A stretch of 5,288 bases of DNA from Methanobacteriota archaeon (GCA_030643285.1 DAOWMC010000096.1:1-5288), one strand, 5' to 3'; positions 1-5,050 are shown, numbered from the stretch's first letter. Notes: generated by a model not told the origin, from the letters alone. Program-made: numbers and translations.

Positions 1-199
1 GTTGCCACGTTTGAAGAGACTGCGTCTTAATGAAGGCGGTGTATACAGGATGATATATATGGTGGTGTGTGGTTATAAAAGAAACGCCTATACTTGATTG
101 TGCTTATTAGTTTGATAAAGTATAGACTTAAGTAATCTGTGGTTTTTCACATCAGCTATACAAATACAACTAAATCTTTCAGGGAGGTGGGTTGATATT
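1..199. other. Intergenic stretch, no supported gene
   Basis: No convincing coding region is seen on either strand. One plus-strand frame is open from the left edge to about base 94 (about 31 codons, basic, unrecognised). It could be the tail of a gene outside the window, but nothing supports that. The stretch holds the 3' side of the acyl-CoA synthetase gene and two inverted repeats, described separately. The ATP-grasp beta subunit expected to partner that synthetase does not begin here. Confidence 0.4.
70..125 (-). terminator. Possible 3' end signal of the acyl-CoA synthetase gene
   Basis: A perfect 8-bp inverted repeat, CTATACTT (88-95) and AAGTATAG (118-125), encloses a 22-nt loop. Read on the minus strand it is followed by a T-rich tract (GTTTCTTTTAT, about 86-76). 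It sits about 75-110 nt past the stop codon of the minus-strand synthetase gene, which fits a transcription end site. The stem is AT-rich and weak, and archaeal termination can rely on T tracts alone, so this is tentative. Confidence 0.3.
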
Positions 200-210
200 T
201 CAATCTCCCT
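181..210 (-). repeat. Hairpin overlapping the synthetase stop codon
   Basis: AGGGAG (181-186) is complementary to CTCCCT (205-210), and an inner TTGA (192-195) pairs with TCAA (200-203). The structure straddles the TGA stop of the minus-strand acyl-CoA synthetase gene. No T run follows directly. It may be a 3' stabilising structure or chance. Confidence 0.25.
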
Positions 211-1645
211 GCATAACCGTATACCTGTAAAGTGCAGCTAATGCTCTTGCTCCCTTGTCAGATGACGAGTATACAGGTATCCCTTTCAATTCTATGGTTT
301 TAACGAACTCACTTTCTGAAATATCCATCGAGGACCTCCATAAAGCCAAAGGCTTTCCCTTCTCTTTCATCTTCACAAAGATATTTGCGAAAAGATCCAT
401 TATCATAGAGCCGGCTGATTTTGAGCTTTTGGATGAAGCTGGCATCAATTTATCAAAAGATGATGTTGGAAAGAACTGCATAAGCATACAGTCAACGTTT
501 TCATCTTCTATGGCTGAAATGAAGGAATTTAAAATCTGGTAAAAGTCGTTAAAGTGAAATTGAGAGCAAACACCGATATCGAGCGGATTTAATGGAACAT
601 CCCATGGAGGAAAAACCCCTTTTATCTTCTCATGAGATTTCTCAGTTAATTTTGCCATTTGAAGACCATTTTGGTTGCATGCATCTGTTGCAATCACACC
701 CTCGCCCCCTGATAGGTTTATTATCGCAACCCTGTTACCCTGTGGGAGATTAAGATAGTTAAATGTCTTTGCAAAATCGAAAAATTCGTCTAAATTCTGG
801 GCGCGTATAATTCCGGCCTGTTTTAACATACTATCAAATAATATATCATTTTCCCTGGCGATGGAACCCGTGTGGGAAGCTGCTGCTTTTGATCCTGCCG
901 CGGTCCTACCGGATTTTAGGATAATGACCGGTTTTTTCTTTGAAGTGCTCCGTAAAAGTTCCATAAAACGTCTGCCATCGCCTCTAACACTTTCCACATG
1001 CATCGCAATTACCTTTGTGTCAGGGTCTTTTGAAAGATACTCCAAAGCGTCAACCTCATTTATGTCCATCTTGTTACCCAGATCGATAATTTTGCTTATA
1101 CCCAGATGTGAGAATATCCAGTTGAGCTTATACTCGTATAAACCTGATTGAAATACAAATGACAACCCACCGCATCTTAGCTCATCAACAGGATGAAAAC
1201 TGATTACAAGGTTTTTTGAAGGGTTTATCGGACTGAGTGTGTTTGGTCCAAGCACCTTTATTTTATTTTCCTTTGTAATCCTTGAAATTTCATTATGCAA
1301 TTCCACTCCCTTTTCGTCCCCATCTGAAAAACCTCCTGCCACTATCACCATCCTCTTTATTCCCACATCGACACAGTCATTTACAACACCTAAAGTCAAA
1401 CTGGAAGGAACCGCTGAAACAACAAGGTCCAAGTCGTCAGGTATATCTTTTATGTTGGGGTAGGTCTTCATACCTAAAATTTCCTTGGTAGTTGGATTCA
1501 CGGGATAGATATTACCCGAAAACTTCAATCTGTGCAAATTTTCGGTTAATTGAAAGTTCATTTTGATTGGGTTTTTGGTCGCTCCCACGATCGCTATGTT
1601 TCTCGGATTTAAAAACGAATCTAAAAAATGATTCACCTGGTTCAA
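200..1645 (-). CDS. ADP-forming acyl-CoA (acetate-CoA ligase type) synthetase, alpha subunit
   Basis: This is the alpha-type half of an NDP-forming acyl-CoA synthetase, a family that makes ATP from acyl-CoA, ADP and phosphate in the cytoplasm. Numbered from the TTG at 1645 (481 aa), residues about 5-130 form a Rossmann CoA-binding domain (NPRNIAIVGAT at 13-23). A succinyl-CoA-ligase-like domain follows (GPN at 133-135, GNKMDINEVDALEYL around 190-204). The SHTGS motif gives a candidate phosphohistidine at His258, close to the His257 reported for the Pyrococcus enzyme as I recall it. A third domain runs from about 300 to the end. The frame also extends upstream to a TTG at 1690 (496 aa), but I prefer 1645. 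GGGAGTGAT, a near match to the archaeal ribosome binding site, lies 8 nt before it, and family N-termini start close to the NPR motif. Some loops diverge from the family: GPNTLSPINP for the usual GPNCLG-like loop, and FQSGLYEY for SQSGALG. No beta (ATP-grasp) subunit is in the window. It belongs to the acetate-CoA ligase superfamily with high confidence, but its substrate is unknown. Confidence 0.88.
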   Translation of the reverse strand: MNQVNHFLDSFLNPRNIAIVGATKNPIKMNFQLTENLHRLKFSGNIYPVNPTTKEILGMKTYPNIKDIPDDLDLVVSAVPSSLTLGVVNDCVDVGIKRMVIVAGGFSDGDEKGVELHNEISRITKENKIKVLGPNTLSPINPSKNLVISFHPVDELRCGGLSFVFQSGLYEYKLNWIFSHLGISKIIDLGNKMDINEVDALEYLSKDPDTKVIAMHVESVRGDGRRFMELLRSTSKKKPVIILKSGRTAAGSKAAASHTGSIARENDILFDSMLKQAGIIRAQNLDEFFDFAKTFNYLNLPQGNRVAIINLSGGEGVIATDACNQNGLQMAKLTEKSHEKIKGVFPPWDVPLNPLDIGVCSQFHFNDFYQILNSFISAIEDENVDCMLMQFFPTSSFDKLMPASSKSSKSAGSMIMDLFANIFVKMKEKGKPLALWRSSMDISESEFVKTIELKGIPVYSSSDKGARALAALYRYTVMQGD

Positions 1646-1649
1646 GTAT

Positions 1650-1660
1650 ATCACTCCCTT
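1650..1660 (-). promoter_or_regulatory. Ribosome binding site fixing the TTG start of the acyl-CoA synthetase
   Basis: On the minus strand AAGGGAGTGATATAC precedes TTG AAC CAG. GGAGTGAT differs by one missing G from GGAGGTGAT, the complement of the archaeal 16S rRNA 3' end. The GGAG core is 8 nt from the TTG at 1645. The TTG at 1690 has no such site, and the GTG codon at 1636-1634 would be too far away at 17 nt. Confidence 0.6.
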
Positions 1661-1688
1661 AATCTCATGAACATAAGTGATAAACTCC

Positions 1689-1706
1689 AATAAAAAACCT
1701 TTGATA
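1689..1706 (-). promoter_or_regulatory. Possible TATA box of the acyl-CoA synthetase gene
   Basis: The minus strand reads ATCAAAGGTTTTTTATTG, a purine/A-rich BRE-like stretch followed by a T/A element. Initiation about 25 nt downstream would leave a leader of about 20-25 nt before the preferred TTG at 1645. It would also place the alternative TTG at 1690 inside the promoter. A second candidate, CTTTAAAAATG at about 1726-1738, abuts the tRNA-Thr 3' end. Read-through from that tRNA is also possible. Confidence 0.3.
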
Positions 1707-1735
1707 CGTCATCACCGATTCTTTATCATTTTTAA

Positions 1736-1809
1736 AGCCCCGGGCGTGATTTGAACACGCGACCTAGTGATTACAAGTCACTCGCTCTGCCAAGCTGAGC
1801 CACCGAGGC
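1736..1809 (-). tRNA. tRNA-Thr(UGU)
   Basis: A complete 74-nt cloverleaf reads on the minus strand. The acceptor stem is GCCTCGG/CCGGGGC with one T-G pair, and the D-arm is GCTC/GAGC. The anticodon stem AGTGA/TCACT carries the loop CTTGTAA, giving anticodon TGT (reads ACA). The T-arm is GCGTG-TTCAAAT-CACGC and the discriminator base is T. CCA is not encoded, as in many archaeal tRNA genes. No intron is seen. It lies between the Thg1-like gene (117 nt upstream) and the acyl-CoA synthetase gene. Confidence 0.96.
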
Positions 1810-1879
1810 AATTTTTTAAAGGATTTATCATACCCCTCAAAAACTGGCAATTTCAACTGCAAACAGTATATGACCAAGC

Positions 1880-1897
1880 AATATACTATTTTTCTGA
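1880..1897 (-). promoter_or_regulatory. Possible TATA box for tRNA-Thr
   Basis: The minus strand reads AGAAAAATAGTATATT, an A-rich BRE-like stretch followed by a TATA-like element, in the gap between the Thg1-like stop and tRNA-Thr. It would give a leader of about 50 nt, longer than usual. A second candidate, CATATACTG near 1865-1873, would give about 35 nt. Transcription from the upstream gene pair is the alternative. Confidence 0.25.
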
Positions 1898-1926
1898 TTT
1901 AAGAAGTTTGCGATATTGTATAGGAT

Positions 1927-2658
1927 TTATACTCCCTCAATTAACCCCTCTATAAACTTTTTTCCGTCCGCTGATCTAAAAATAGGAATTTCCCAGTTTT
2001 GGATTATTCTATTGCGGGATGTGGTTTCTTTTTTATCAAGTTTGGGGTTGTAGCCCTCCTTTTCATAAACCTTCTTGGCAACAATTATCCCCCTCCTTTG
2101 CCATTCGGGAGTATTGTTAAGGTTTATCCCACGTAAAAAAAGCATATCGTGGATCTGTGCCGAGTTCATCCCCCTTAATTTTTTAATAGCTTCACGCTTA
2201 CACGAACTTTCAAGGAGTGTATAGTATGCGTATGAATTTATGTGATTTCTCCATGCCTCGGCCTGCCGCCATGCCAGGTATTCATTTAAGTCATCGGAGC
2301 ATATTGGAATTACCCTTGAATCAAAGGAGATGGCGGATTTCAAATCCAGAAATACGGTAAGAGCAGAAGAAAAAAAACTTGGGATTACCGAATCAAGCTT
2401 TTCCAGCCTATTATTGAAAGGAATATTTCCAAAAAAAAAGATATTTATTTCATCGGAAAAAGTGTACAGAAAGTGGGGGTCAATCCCACTTTTCTTCAAA
2501 AACAATTCAGATGAATCCGCCATGGCCTTGGCAAACTTTTTATCATATGGTTTTTCCAAGGACAAGCGATTTAATTCGCGTTTAAAATTCCTTCCGTCAA
2601 TTCTTACCACTATGGGGGCCAACACCTTTAGATCTGAAAAGATCTCATGGTTCTTCAT
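1927..2658 (-). CDS. thg1: Archaeal Thg1-like 3'-5' RNA polymerase (tRNA-His guanylyltransferase family)
   Basis: Thg1-family enzymes add nucleotides to RNA 5' ends in the 3'-5' direction. They add or repair G-1 of tRNA-His, and archaeal members use a template and can repair 5'-truncated tRNAs. Numbered from the ATG at 2658 (243 aa), the metal-binding palm residues are visible: Asp21 in RIDGRNFKR, and Asp69-Glu70 in TFSDEINIFF, equivalent to the two catalytic carboxylates of human THG1. Other family blocks are FDSRV (about 112-116), YLAWRQAEAWRNHINS (about 127-142, where eukaryotic enzymes have HINN) and RGINLNNTPEWQRRG (about 176-190). The length is normal for the family. A GTG immediately precedes the ATG (2661) and is a possible start. 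The ribosome binding site is poor. The start lies inside the 3' end of the PRC-barrel gene (overlap 14 nt), so translational coupling or a leaderless internal transcript is likely. Flanking tRNA genes fit a tRNA-maturation role. Confidence 0.93.
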   Translation of the reverse strand: MKNHEIFSDLKVLAPIVVRIDGRNFKRELNRLSLEKPYDKKFAKAMADSSELFLKKSGIDPHFLYTFSDEINIFFFGNIPFNNRLEKLDSVIPSFFSSALTVFLDLKSAISFDSRVIPICSDDLNEYLAWRQAEAWRNHINSYAYYTLLESSCKREAIKKLRGMNSAQIHDMLFLRGINLNNTPEWQRRGIIVAKKVYEKEGYNPKLDKKETTSRNRIIQNWEIPIFRSADGKKFIEGLIEGV

Positions 2659-2926
2659 CACTTAACGGTCTTTTGATATTTATATCAAGATTGTCCAGAC
2701 TCACCTCTTTTACAAGGACAATATCTCCAATAGCAACAACCCATCGGTAAGGCAGTATAACACCACTGCCTTCGACATTAAAAATATTCTTGTTAACGTT
2801 CCCGATTGCCAAACCTGATATCTTCTTATCGTTGGCATCTATGACCACATCGTCAACTGTTCCGACGCGAGCGCCCCTATCAGTATAAACATTCAATCCG
2901 TGTAGTGATGTCAGCTCGATTCTCAT
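2645..2926 (-). CDS. Stand-alone PRC-barrel domain protein
   Basis: This 93-residue soluble protein consists almost entirely of one PRC-barrel domain (about residues 3-78). The pattern is typical of small archaeal members: a start-proximal hydrophobic strand, DRGARVGTVDDVVIDANDKKISGLAIG at about 16-42, a divergent middle, then VILPYRWVVAIGDIVLVKE at about 56-74, and an acidic C-terminus. PRC-barrels occur in photosynthetic reaction centre H subunits and in the ribosome maturation factor RimM, and single-domain archaeal versions have been proposed to act in RNA metabolism. The exact function is unknown. The ATG start is supported by GAGGGA located 5-10 nt upstream and by a TATA box about 38 nt upstream. 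Its 3' end overlaps the Thg1-like gene, so the two form an operon. Confidence 0.88.
   Translation of the reverse strand: MRIELTSLHGLNVYTDRGARVGTVDDVVIDANDKKISGLAIGNVNKNIFNVEGSGVILPYRWVVAIGDIVLVKEVSLDNLDINIKRPLSDEEP
2673..2688. repeat. Near-perfect palindrome upstream of the Thg1-like start
   Basis: TTGATAT-TT-ATATCAA, with 7-bp arms and a 2-nt centre, lies in the last codons of the PRC-barrel gene, about 15 nt before the Thg1-like ATG. On the minus strand it contains ATATAAATAT, which could act as an internal TATA element. The palindrome could also be a protein-binding site or simply the codon pattern for Leu-Asp-Ile-Asn-Ile. Confidence 0.4.
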
Positions 2927-2956
2927 GACCGTCCCTCATAAATCAATGTAGCGACA

Positions 2957-2976
2957 AGGTATAAATACTTTATTGA
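2957..2976 (-). promoter_or_regulatory. BRE/TATA promoter of the PRC-barrel/Thg1-like operon
   Basis: The minus strand reads AATAAAG-TATTTATA. AATAAA fits the archaeal BRE pattern and TATTTATA fits the TATA box (2960-2967). Initiation about 25 nt downstream falls near 2939, giving a leader of about 12 nt that still includes the GAGGGA ribosome binding site (2932-2937). It lies just after the 3' end of tRNA-Val. Confidence 0.6.
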
Positions 2977-2981
2977 ATTGA

Positions 2982-3055
2982 TGGGCCCGACGCGATTCGA
3001 ACGCGTGATCCCCGCCGTGTGAAGGCGATGTCATAACCAACTAGACCACGGGCCC
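2982..3055 (-). tRNA. tRNA-Val(CAC)
   Basis: A complete 74-nt cloverleaf reads on the minus strand. The acceptor stem GGGCCCG/CGGGCCC is fully paired, and the D-arm is GTC...GAC with GG at 18-19. The anticodon stem TCGCC/GGCGG carries the loop TTCACAC, giving anticodon CAC (reads GUG). The T-arm is ACGCG-TTCGAAT-CGCGT and the discriminator is A. CCA is not encoded (TCA follows). It starts 3 nt after the 3' end of tRNA-Ser and is almost certainly co-transcribed with it. Confidence 0.97.
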
Positions 3056-3058
3056 AAA

Positions 3059-3145
3059 CGTCGGGAGGGGGATTCGAACCCCCGTTCCCCGAAGGGGAAA
3101 TGGTTTAGCAAACCATCGCCTTAGACCGGACTGGGCCATCCCGAC
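3059..3145 (-). tRNA. tRNA-Ser(GCU)
   Basis: A class II tRNA of 87 nt reads on the minus strand. The acceptor stem is GTCGGGA/TCCCGAC with discriminator G, the serine identity base usual in archaea. The anticodon stem ATGGT/ACCAT carries the loop TTGCTAA, giving anticodon GCT (reads AGC/AGU). A long variable arm (TTCCCC-TTC-GGGGAA) and the T-arm GGGGG-TTCGAAT-CCCCC follow. CCA is not encoded and no intron is seen. It is the first gene of a two-tRNA unit with tRNA-Val. Confidence 0.97.
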
Positions 3146-3151
3146 TTAATT

Positions 3152-3177
3152 GCACGGCTTTAATTGAAAGCTCGTGC
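3152..3177. repeat. Strong hairpin just upstream of tRNA-Ser
   Basis: GCACGGCTTT (3152-3161) and AAAGCTCGTGC (3167-3177) pair as a 10-bp stem with one bulged base and a 5-nt loop. The structure lies between the TATA box and the tRNA-Ser 5' end (3145), so it covers the expected start site of transcription. It could act as DNA (operator-like) or, if transcription starts further upstream, as a leader structure in the tRNA precursor. Confidence 0.55.
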
Positions 3178-3179
3178 GT

Positions 3180-3196
3180 CATATATTTTACTCTTT
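3180..3196 (-). promoter_or_regulatory. BRE/TATA promoter of the tRNA-Ser/tRNA-Val unit
   Basis: The minus strand reads AGAGTAAAATATATG. AGTAAA matches the archaeal BRE pattern and AATATAT is the TATA element. Its centre is about 39 nt before the tRNA-Ser 5' end, so transcription would start about 14 nt upstream of the tRNA, a normal spacing. A second TATA-like element (TATTTATA, 3232-3239) has a poorer BRE and would give a leader of about 65 nt. Confidence 0.55.
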
Positions 3197-3285
3197 TCCA
3201 CTTAAGGGTTTCTAATCATCAAAGGTTGCAGTATAAATAGTCATCGGACAAAATTGATTTTTGCTTTTGTTCGACAATATTTTTA

Positions 3286-3305
3286 AGACACTGATTAACA
3301 CGGAT
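3286..3305 (+). repeat. Left terminal inverted repeat of a 231-bp element
   Basis: AGACACTGATTAACACGGAT matches the reverse complement of 3497-3516 at 17 of 20 positions. Sequences of this type (CAGATTAACACGGAT) are, from memory, common next to GxxExxY-family genes in archaea and bacteria. A remnant of such a gene lies between the two arms here. Confidence 0.7.
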
Positions 3306-3346
3306 TTCACTGATTTATTTCTTATCCATTGTGAATTTTGGTATAC

Positions 3347-3428
3347 TCATTCCAAAAAACCCGAACCAAGTGTGTTATGTACGTTGTAGGCTGCCCCAAT
3401 TATCTTCTCGGTTTTTTCAAATTTTCAT
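3347..3428 (-). pseudogene. N-terminal remnant of a GxxExxY-family protein
   Basis: Read on the minus strand, codons just after an ATG at 3428 give IIGAAYNVHNTLGSGFLE, then an in-frame TGA, then VYQN. This is the start of a GxxExxY protein, whose name motif is preserved as G-F-L-E-stop-V-Y. One extra base near the start (within ATGAAAATTTGAA) puts the ATG out of frame. Without that base the reading would be MKFEKTEKIIG, as in intact family members. After VYQN the rest of the roughly 120-residue protein is missing and the sequence runs into the inverted repeat. So there are three lesions: a frameshift, a nonsense codon and a large deletion. The family is widespread and has a predicted PD-(D/E)xK nuclease-like fold of uncertain role. 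The family assignment rests on motif recognition only. Confidence 0.7.
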
Positions 3429-3496
3429 CTGAAAGTCTTTTGGAAAAAGACATGAGGCAAAAACGGTTTTGGATCAAAGGTTTTTTGAAAAGCTTT

Positions 3497-3516
3497 GTCG
3501 GTGTTAATCTGTGTCT
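3497..3516 (-). repeat. Right terminal inverted repeat of the 231-bp element
   Basis: The minus strand reads AGACACAGATTAACACCGAC, 17/20 identical to the left arm at 3286-3305. See the element entry for the context. Confidence 0.7.
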
Positions 3517-3570
3517 ATAGGCAGGAAATTATTTCTGTCCGCACATTTAAAGCTTGCAACAATTGATGTA

Positions 3571-3666
3571 ATAAAATGATAAGATAAAAAAGAAAAGGTT
3601 GCGGCTCACACAAAGCGAGGTATTTTTAAACCAACCTTGCAATCGTCAAGCCTTTAAAAAATACCT
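3571..3666 (-). terminator. 3' hairpin and T-rich tract after cdhD
   Basis: Fourteen nt past the cdhD stop, AGGTATTTTTTAAA (3666-3653 on the minus strand) pairs with TTTAAAAATACCT (3630-3618) across a 22-nt loop that can form its own CTTG/CAAG stem. About 20 nt further on is the T-rich tract ACCTTTTCTTTTTTATC (3598-3582), preceded by CAACC, which could pair with GGTTG in the hairpin loop. Archaeal RNA polymerase terminates at T tracts, so this is a good candidate for the end of the cdhD transcript. Confidence 0.55.
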
Positions 3667-3680
3667 GAGACAGTTATAAA

Positions 3681-4988
3681 TTATGACCAGCTAACCCATT
3701 CTTCCAGATTGACAGGATCTGCCTTAATTGCACCAAACAGTGTTTGGGTAATCTCCTTAAATACCGCAACAGCGCCAGGATGCATCATCATAAACAGATC
3801 TCCACCCGAGAGGGCAAGTGTCAGACCGGTGACAATTTCATATATTGGCCCCCTGTATTCTCTTGGCCCCCAATCAGAGTCGTCTTTTATCGGTGAGCTC
3901 TTCATCCATGCCTCTCGGGCACCCCACGCATTTGTGGTTCCCGAAGACATTGGGAATGAAAGATCCTTGTCACCTTTCAATCCACCCATCCTTATACGTT
4001 CCATATTTGTAAAAGCATAATCCAGTCCGTATCCCAGTGCAGCAGTTGTCGGGTCTATGATAATATCACTTCTCTCTATACCAAGCTTGAAAAGGTACCT
4101 ATTCAACGTCTTTTGACTGTTTATGTCAAGCTGGGTCCACGATAAAATCGCGTGACCATATTTTTTTGCTGCATTTGCAATCCTTTCATAATCCATATTT
4201 AGATTTGCAGAGGCAATCAGGCACCTTTCACCTTCGGCAACTTCTGCAGCACGTTCGAGGACTTCGGGGTCCTTTTGAGGGTTTCCAGAGCCACCTATAA
4301 CTACCGGTACTTTTACAGCCTGTAAAACCTCCTCAACTGCCTTTGAGGCCTCCTTTGCAGAAGTATCATTGATCAAGGGGTCTGTACTTATAAGATGAAT
4401 TGTAACCATATCCGCGTTGTATTCTTTAACAATCTTTTTAGCCCATTCACCAGGGTCGTTCATAACATCTTCATAGTGGACCTTCACGGTTTTAGCAAGA
4501 GGTATCGGTATATCAAAACAGTCTATTGTTACAGCCGGTGGGTTTGGTACCACATCCTCAAAGCTGTAGAACGGAAGCGTCTTTTCACCCCCAATCTTTA
4601 CAACACAGTCCCTTGTACCACCATCTGAAGAAGTTGCACCAATGGTTACCTCCTCTATCTGGTTTGTCCATTTTTCCTTTCCAACTGAAAACTTAGCTGG
4701 TATTAATGAGCCTAATAACACTGGTTTTGGTGCCTCTGCCAGGGGGGGCATCCCCATAGCTGGCATCTGTAAAACAGAATCTACCGGAGATCCAACTGAT
4801 CTTGCAAGGTTTAATAAAGACAACGCCGCCTGAGTTACTTGCTGGCCTACCGCCAATCTCACTCCGGATGAGCCTCCACCTTCTGACGTTTTAATCTCAA
4901 TATCACCTTCTATGGTGACCCCGCATAACTCTTCAATATCGTATTTATCGAATAATTCGGCCAAATCCTCAAGACTTAAATTAGTCAT
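3681..4988 (-). CDS. cdhD: Acetyl-CoA decarbonylase/synthase complex subunit delta (corrinoid/Fe-S protein small subunit)
   Basis: CdhD forms the corrinoid/iron-sulfur protein with CdhE. It carries methyl groups between tetrahydromethanopterin/sarcinapterin and the acetyl-CoA synthase site in the archaeal Wood-Ljungdahl pathway, used for acetate cleavage, carbon fixation or acetyl-CoA oxidation. The 435 residues match the usual archaeal length (about 436). Residues 1-75 form an N-terminal region with [10 protein letters not shown] (23-32), a glycine-rich turn and a helix. A Met/Pro-rich linker (75-90) leads to a TIM barrel (about 95-420). Signature stretches are LIPAKF (95-100), [17 protein letters not shown] (198-214), [20 protein letters not shown] (232-251), [14 protein letters not shown] (312-325), [18 protein letters not shown] (345-362) and [18 protein letters not shown] (371-388). 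The ATG at 4988 is preceded by GGGGTTAGAGT, a weak ribosome binding site. A TATA box lies about 49 nt upstream. No cdhE or CooC-like gene follows, which is unusual. A truncated copy of its 5' end lies directly upstream. Confidence 0.97.
   Translation of the reverse strand: MTNLSLEDLAELFDKYDIEELCGVTIEGDIEIKTSEGGGSSGVRLAVGQQVTQAALSLLNLARSVGSPVDSVLQMPAMGMPPLAEAPKPVLLGSLIPAKFSVGKEKWTNQIEEVTIGATSSDGGTRDCVVKIGGEKTLPFYSFEDVVPNPPAVTIDCFDIPIPLAKTVKVHYEDVMNDPGEWAKKIVKEYNADMVTIHLISTDPLINDTSAKEASKAVEEVLQAVKVPVVIGGSGNPQKDPEVLERAAEVAEGERCLIASANLNMDYERIANAAKKYGHAILSWTQLDINSQKTLNRYLFKLGIERSDIIIDPTTAALGYGLDYAFTNMERIRMGGLKGDKDLSFPMSSGTTNAWGAREAWMKSSPIKDDSDWGPREYRGPIYEIVTGLTLALSGGDLFMMMHPGAVAVFKEITQTLFGAIKADPVNLEEWVSWS
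4760..4980 (-). repeat. Direct repeat, copy A (5' part of intact cdhD)
   Basis: These 221 bp match 5068-5288 at 208 positions (13 mismatches, no gaps), with a constant offset of 308 bp. The homology stops exactly at the codon for Pro76, just before the linker to the TIM barrel. At the other end it continues to the window edge. Confidence 0.97.
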
Positions 4989-5032
4989 ACTCTAACCCCA
5001 TAACTTAACATAGTTTAGGTTGTAAGGAACAC

Positions 5033-5047
5033 ATTTTAAACGTTTCG
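5033..5047 (-). promoter_or_regulatory. Probable TATA box of cdhD
   Basis: The minus strand reads CGAAACGTTTAAAAT in the 62-bp gap between the truncated copy and cdhD. TTTAAAA is TATA-like and CGAAAC is an approximate BRE. Initiation about 25 nt downstream falls near 5012, leaving a leader of about 22-25 nt before the ATG at 4988. If the tandem duplication took the promoter along, the truncated copy should have a matching box outside the window. Confidence 0.5.
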
Positions 5048-5050
5048 TTT

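Larger units (their letters stand above)
3286..3516. mobile_element. Decayed GxxExxY-associated element between inverted repeats
   Basis: A 231-bp segment is bounded by 20-bp imperfect inverted repeats (17/20) and contains only a broken GxxExxY gene start (3347-3428). It fills most of the gap between the cdhD 3' end and the tRNA pair. No target-site duplication or transposase is visible. The inverted repeats may mark the borders of a dispersed element or may be paired copies of a dispersed palindromic sequence. The plus-strand open frame through it (3338-3520, TTG start) is a shadow and is not called. Confidence 0.45.

Noticed and set aside
1..94. Possible tail of a plus-strand gene entering from the left edge (about 31 codons)
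   Set aside because: It is too short to recognise, has no matching context, and an open frame of this length in AT-rich DNA is expected by chance.
181..190. AGGGAGGTGG, resembling a ribosome binding site on the plus strand
   Set aside because: No plus-strand start codon follows at a suitable distance. The stretch is better explained as one arm of the hairpin at the synthetase stop codon.
255..542. Plus-strand open frames inside the acyl-CoA synthetase gene (also 861-1151, 1239-1463, 1282-1491)
   Set aside because: These are antisense shadows of a gene with clear domain motifs and have no recognisable protein content of their own.
1767..1955. Plus-strand open frame of 62 codons across tRNA-Thr
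   Set aside because: It reads antisense through a complete tRNA gene, which alone explains the sequence constraint.
2330..2665. Plus-strand open frame of 111 codons over the Thg1-like gene
   Set aside because: It is a shadow of a gene with intact catalytic motifs on the other strand.
3338..3520. Plus-strand open frame of 60 codons in the gap between the tRNAs and cdhD
   Set aside because: It starts with TTG, has no ribosome binding site or family resemblance, and runs antisense through the GxxExxY relic and into the terminal inverted repeat.
3709..4020. Plus-strand open frames inside cdhD (also 4395-4628 and 4642-4833)
   Set aside because: They lie antisense to the highly conserved CdhD coding sequence and show no independent signal.
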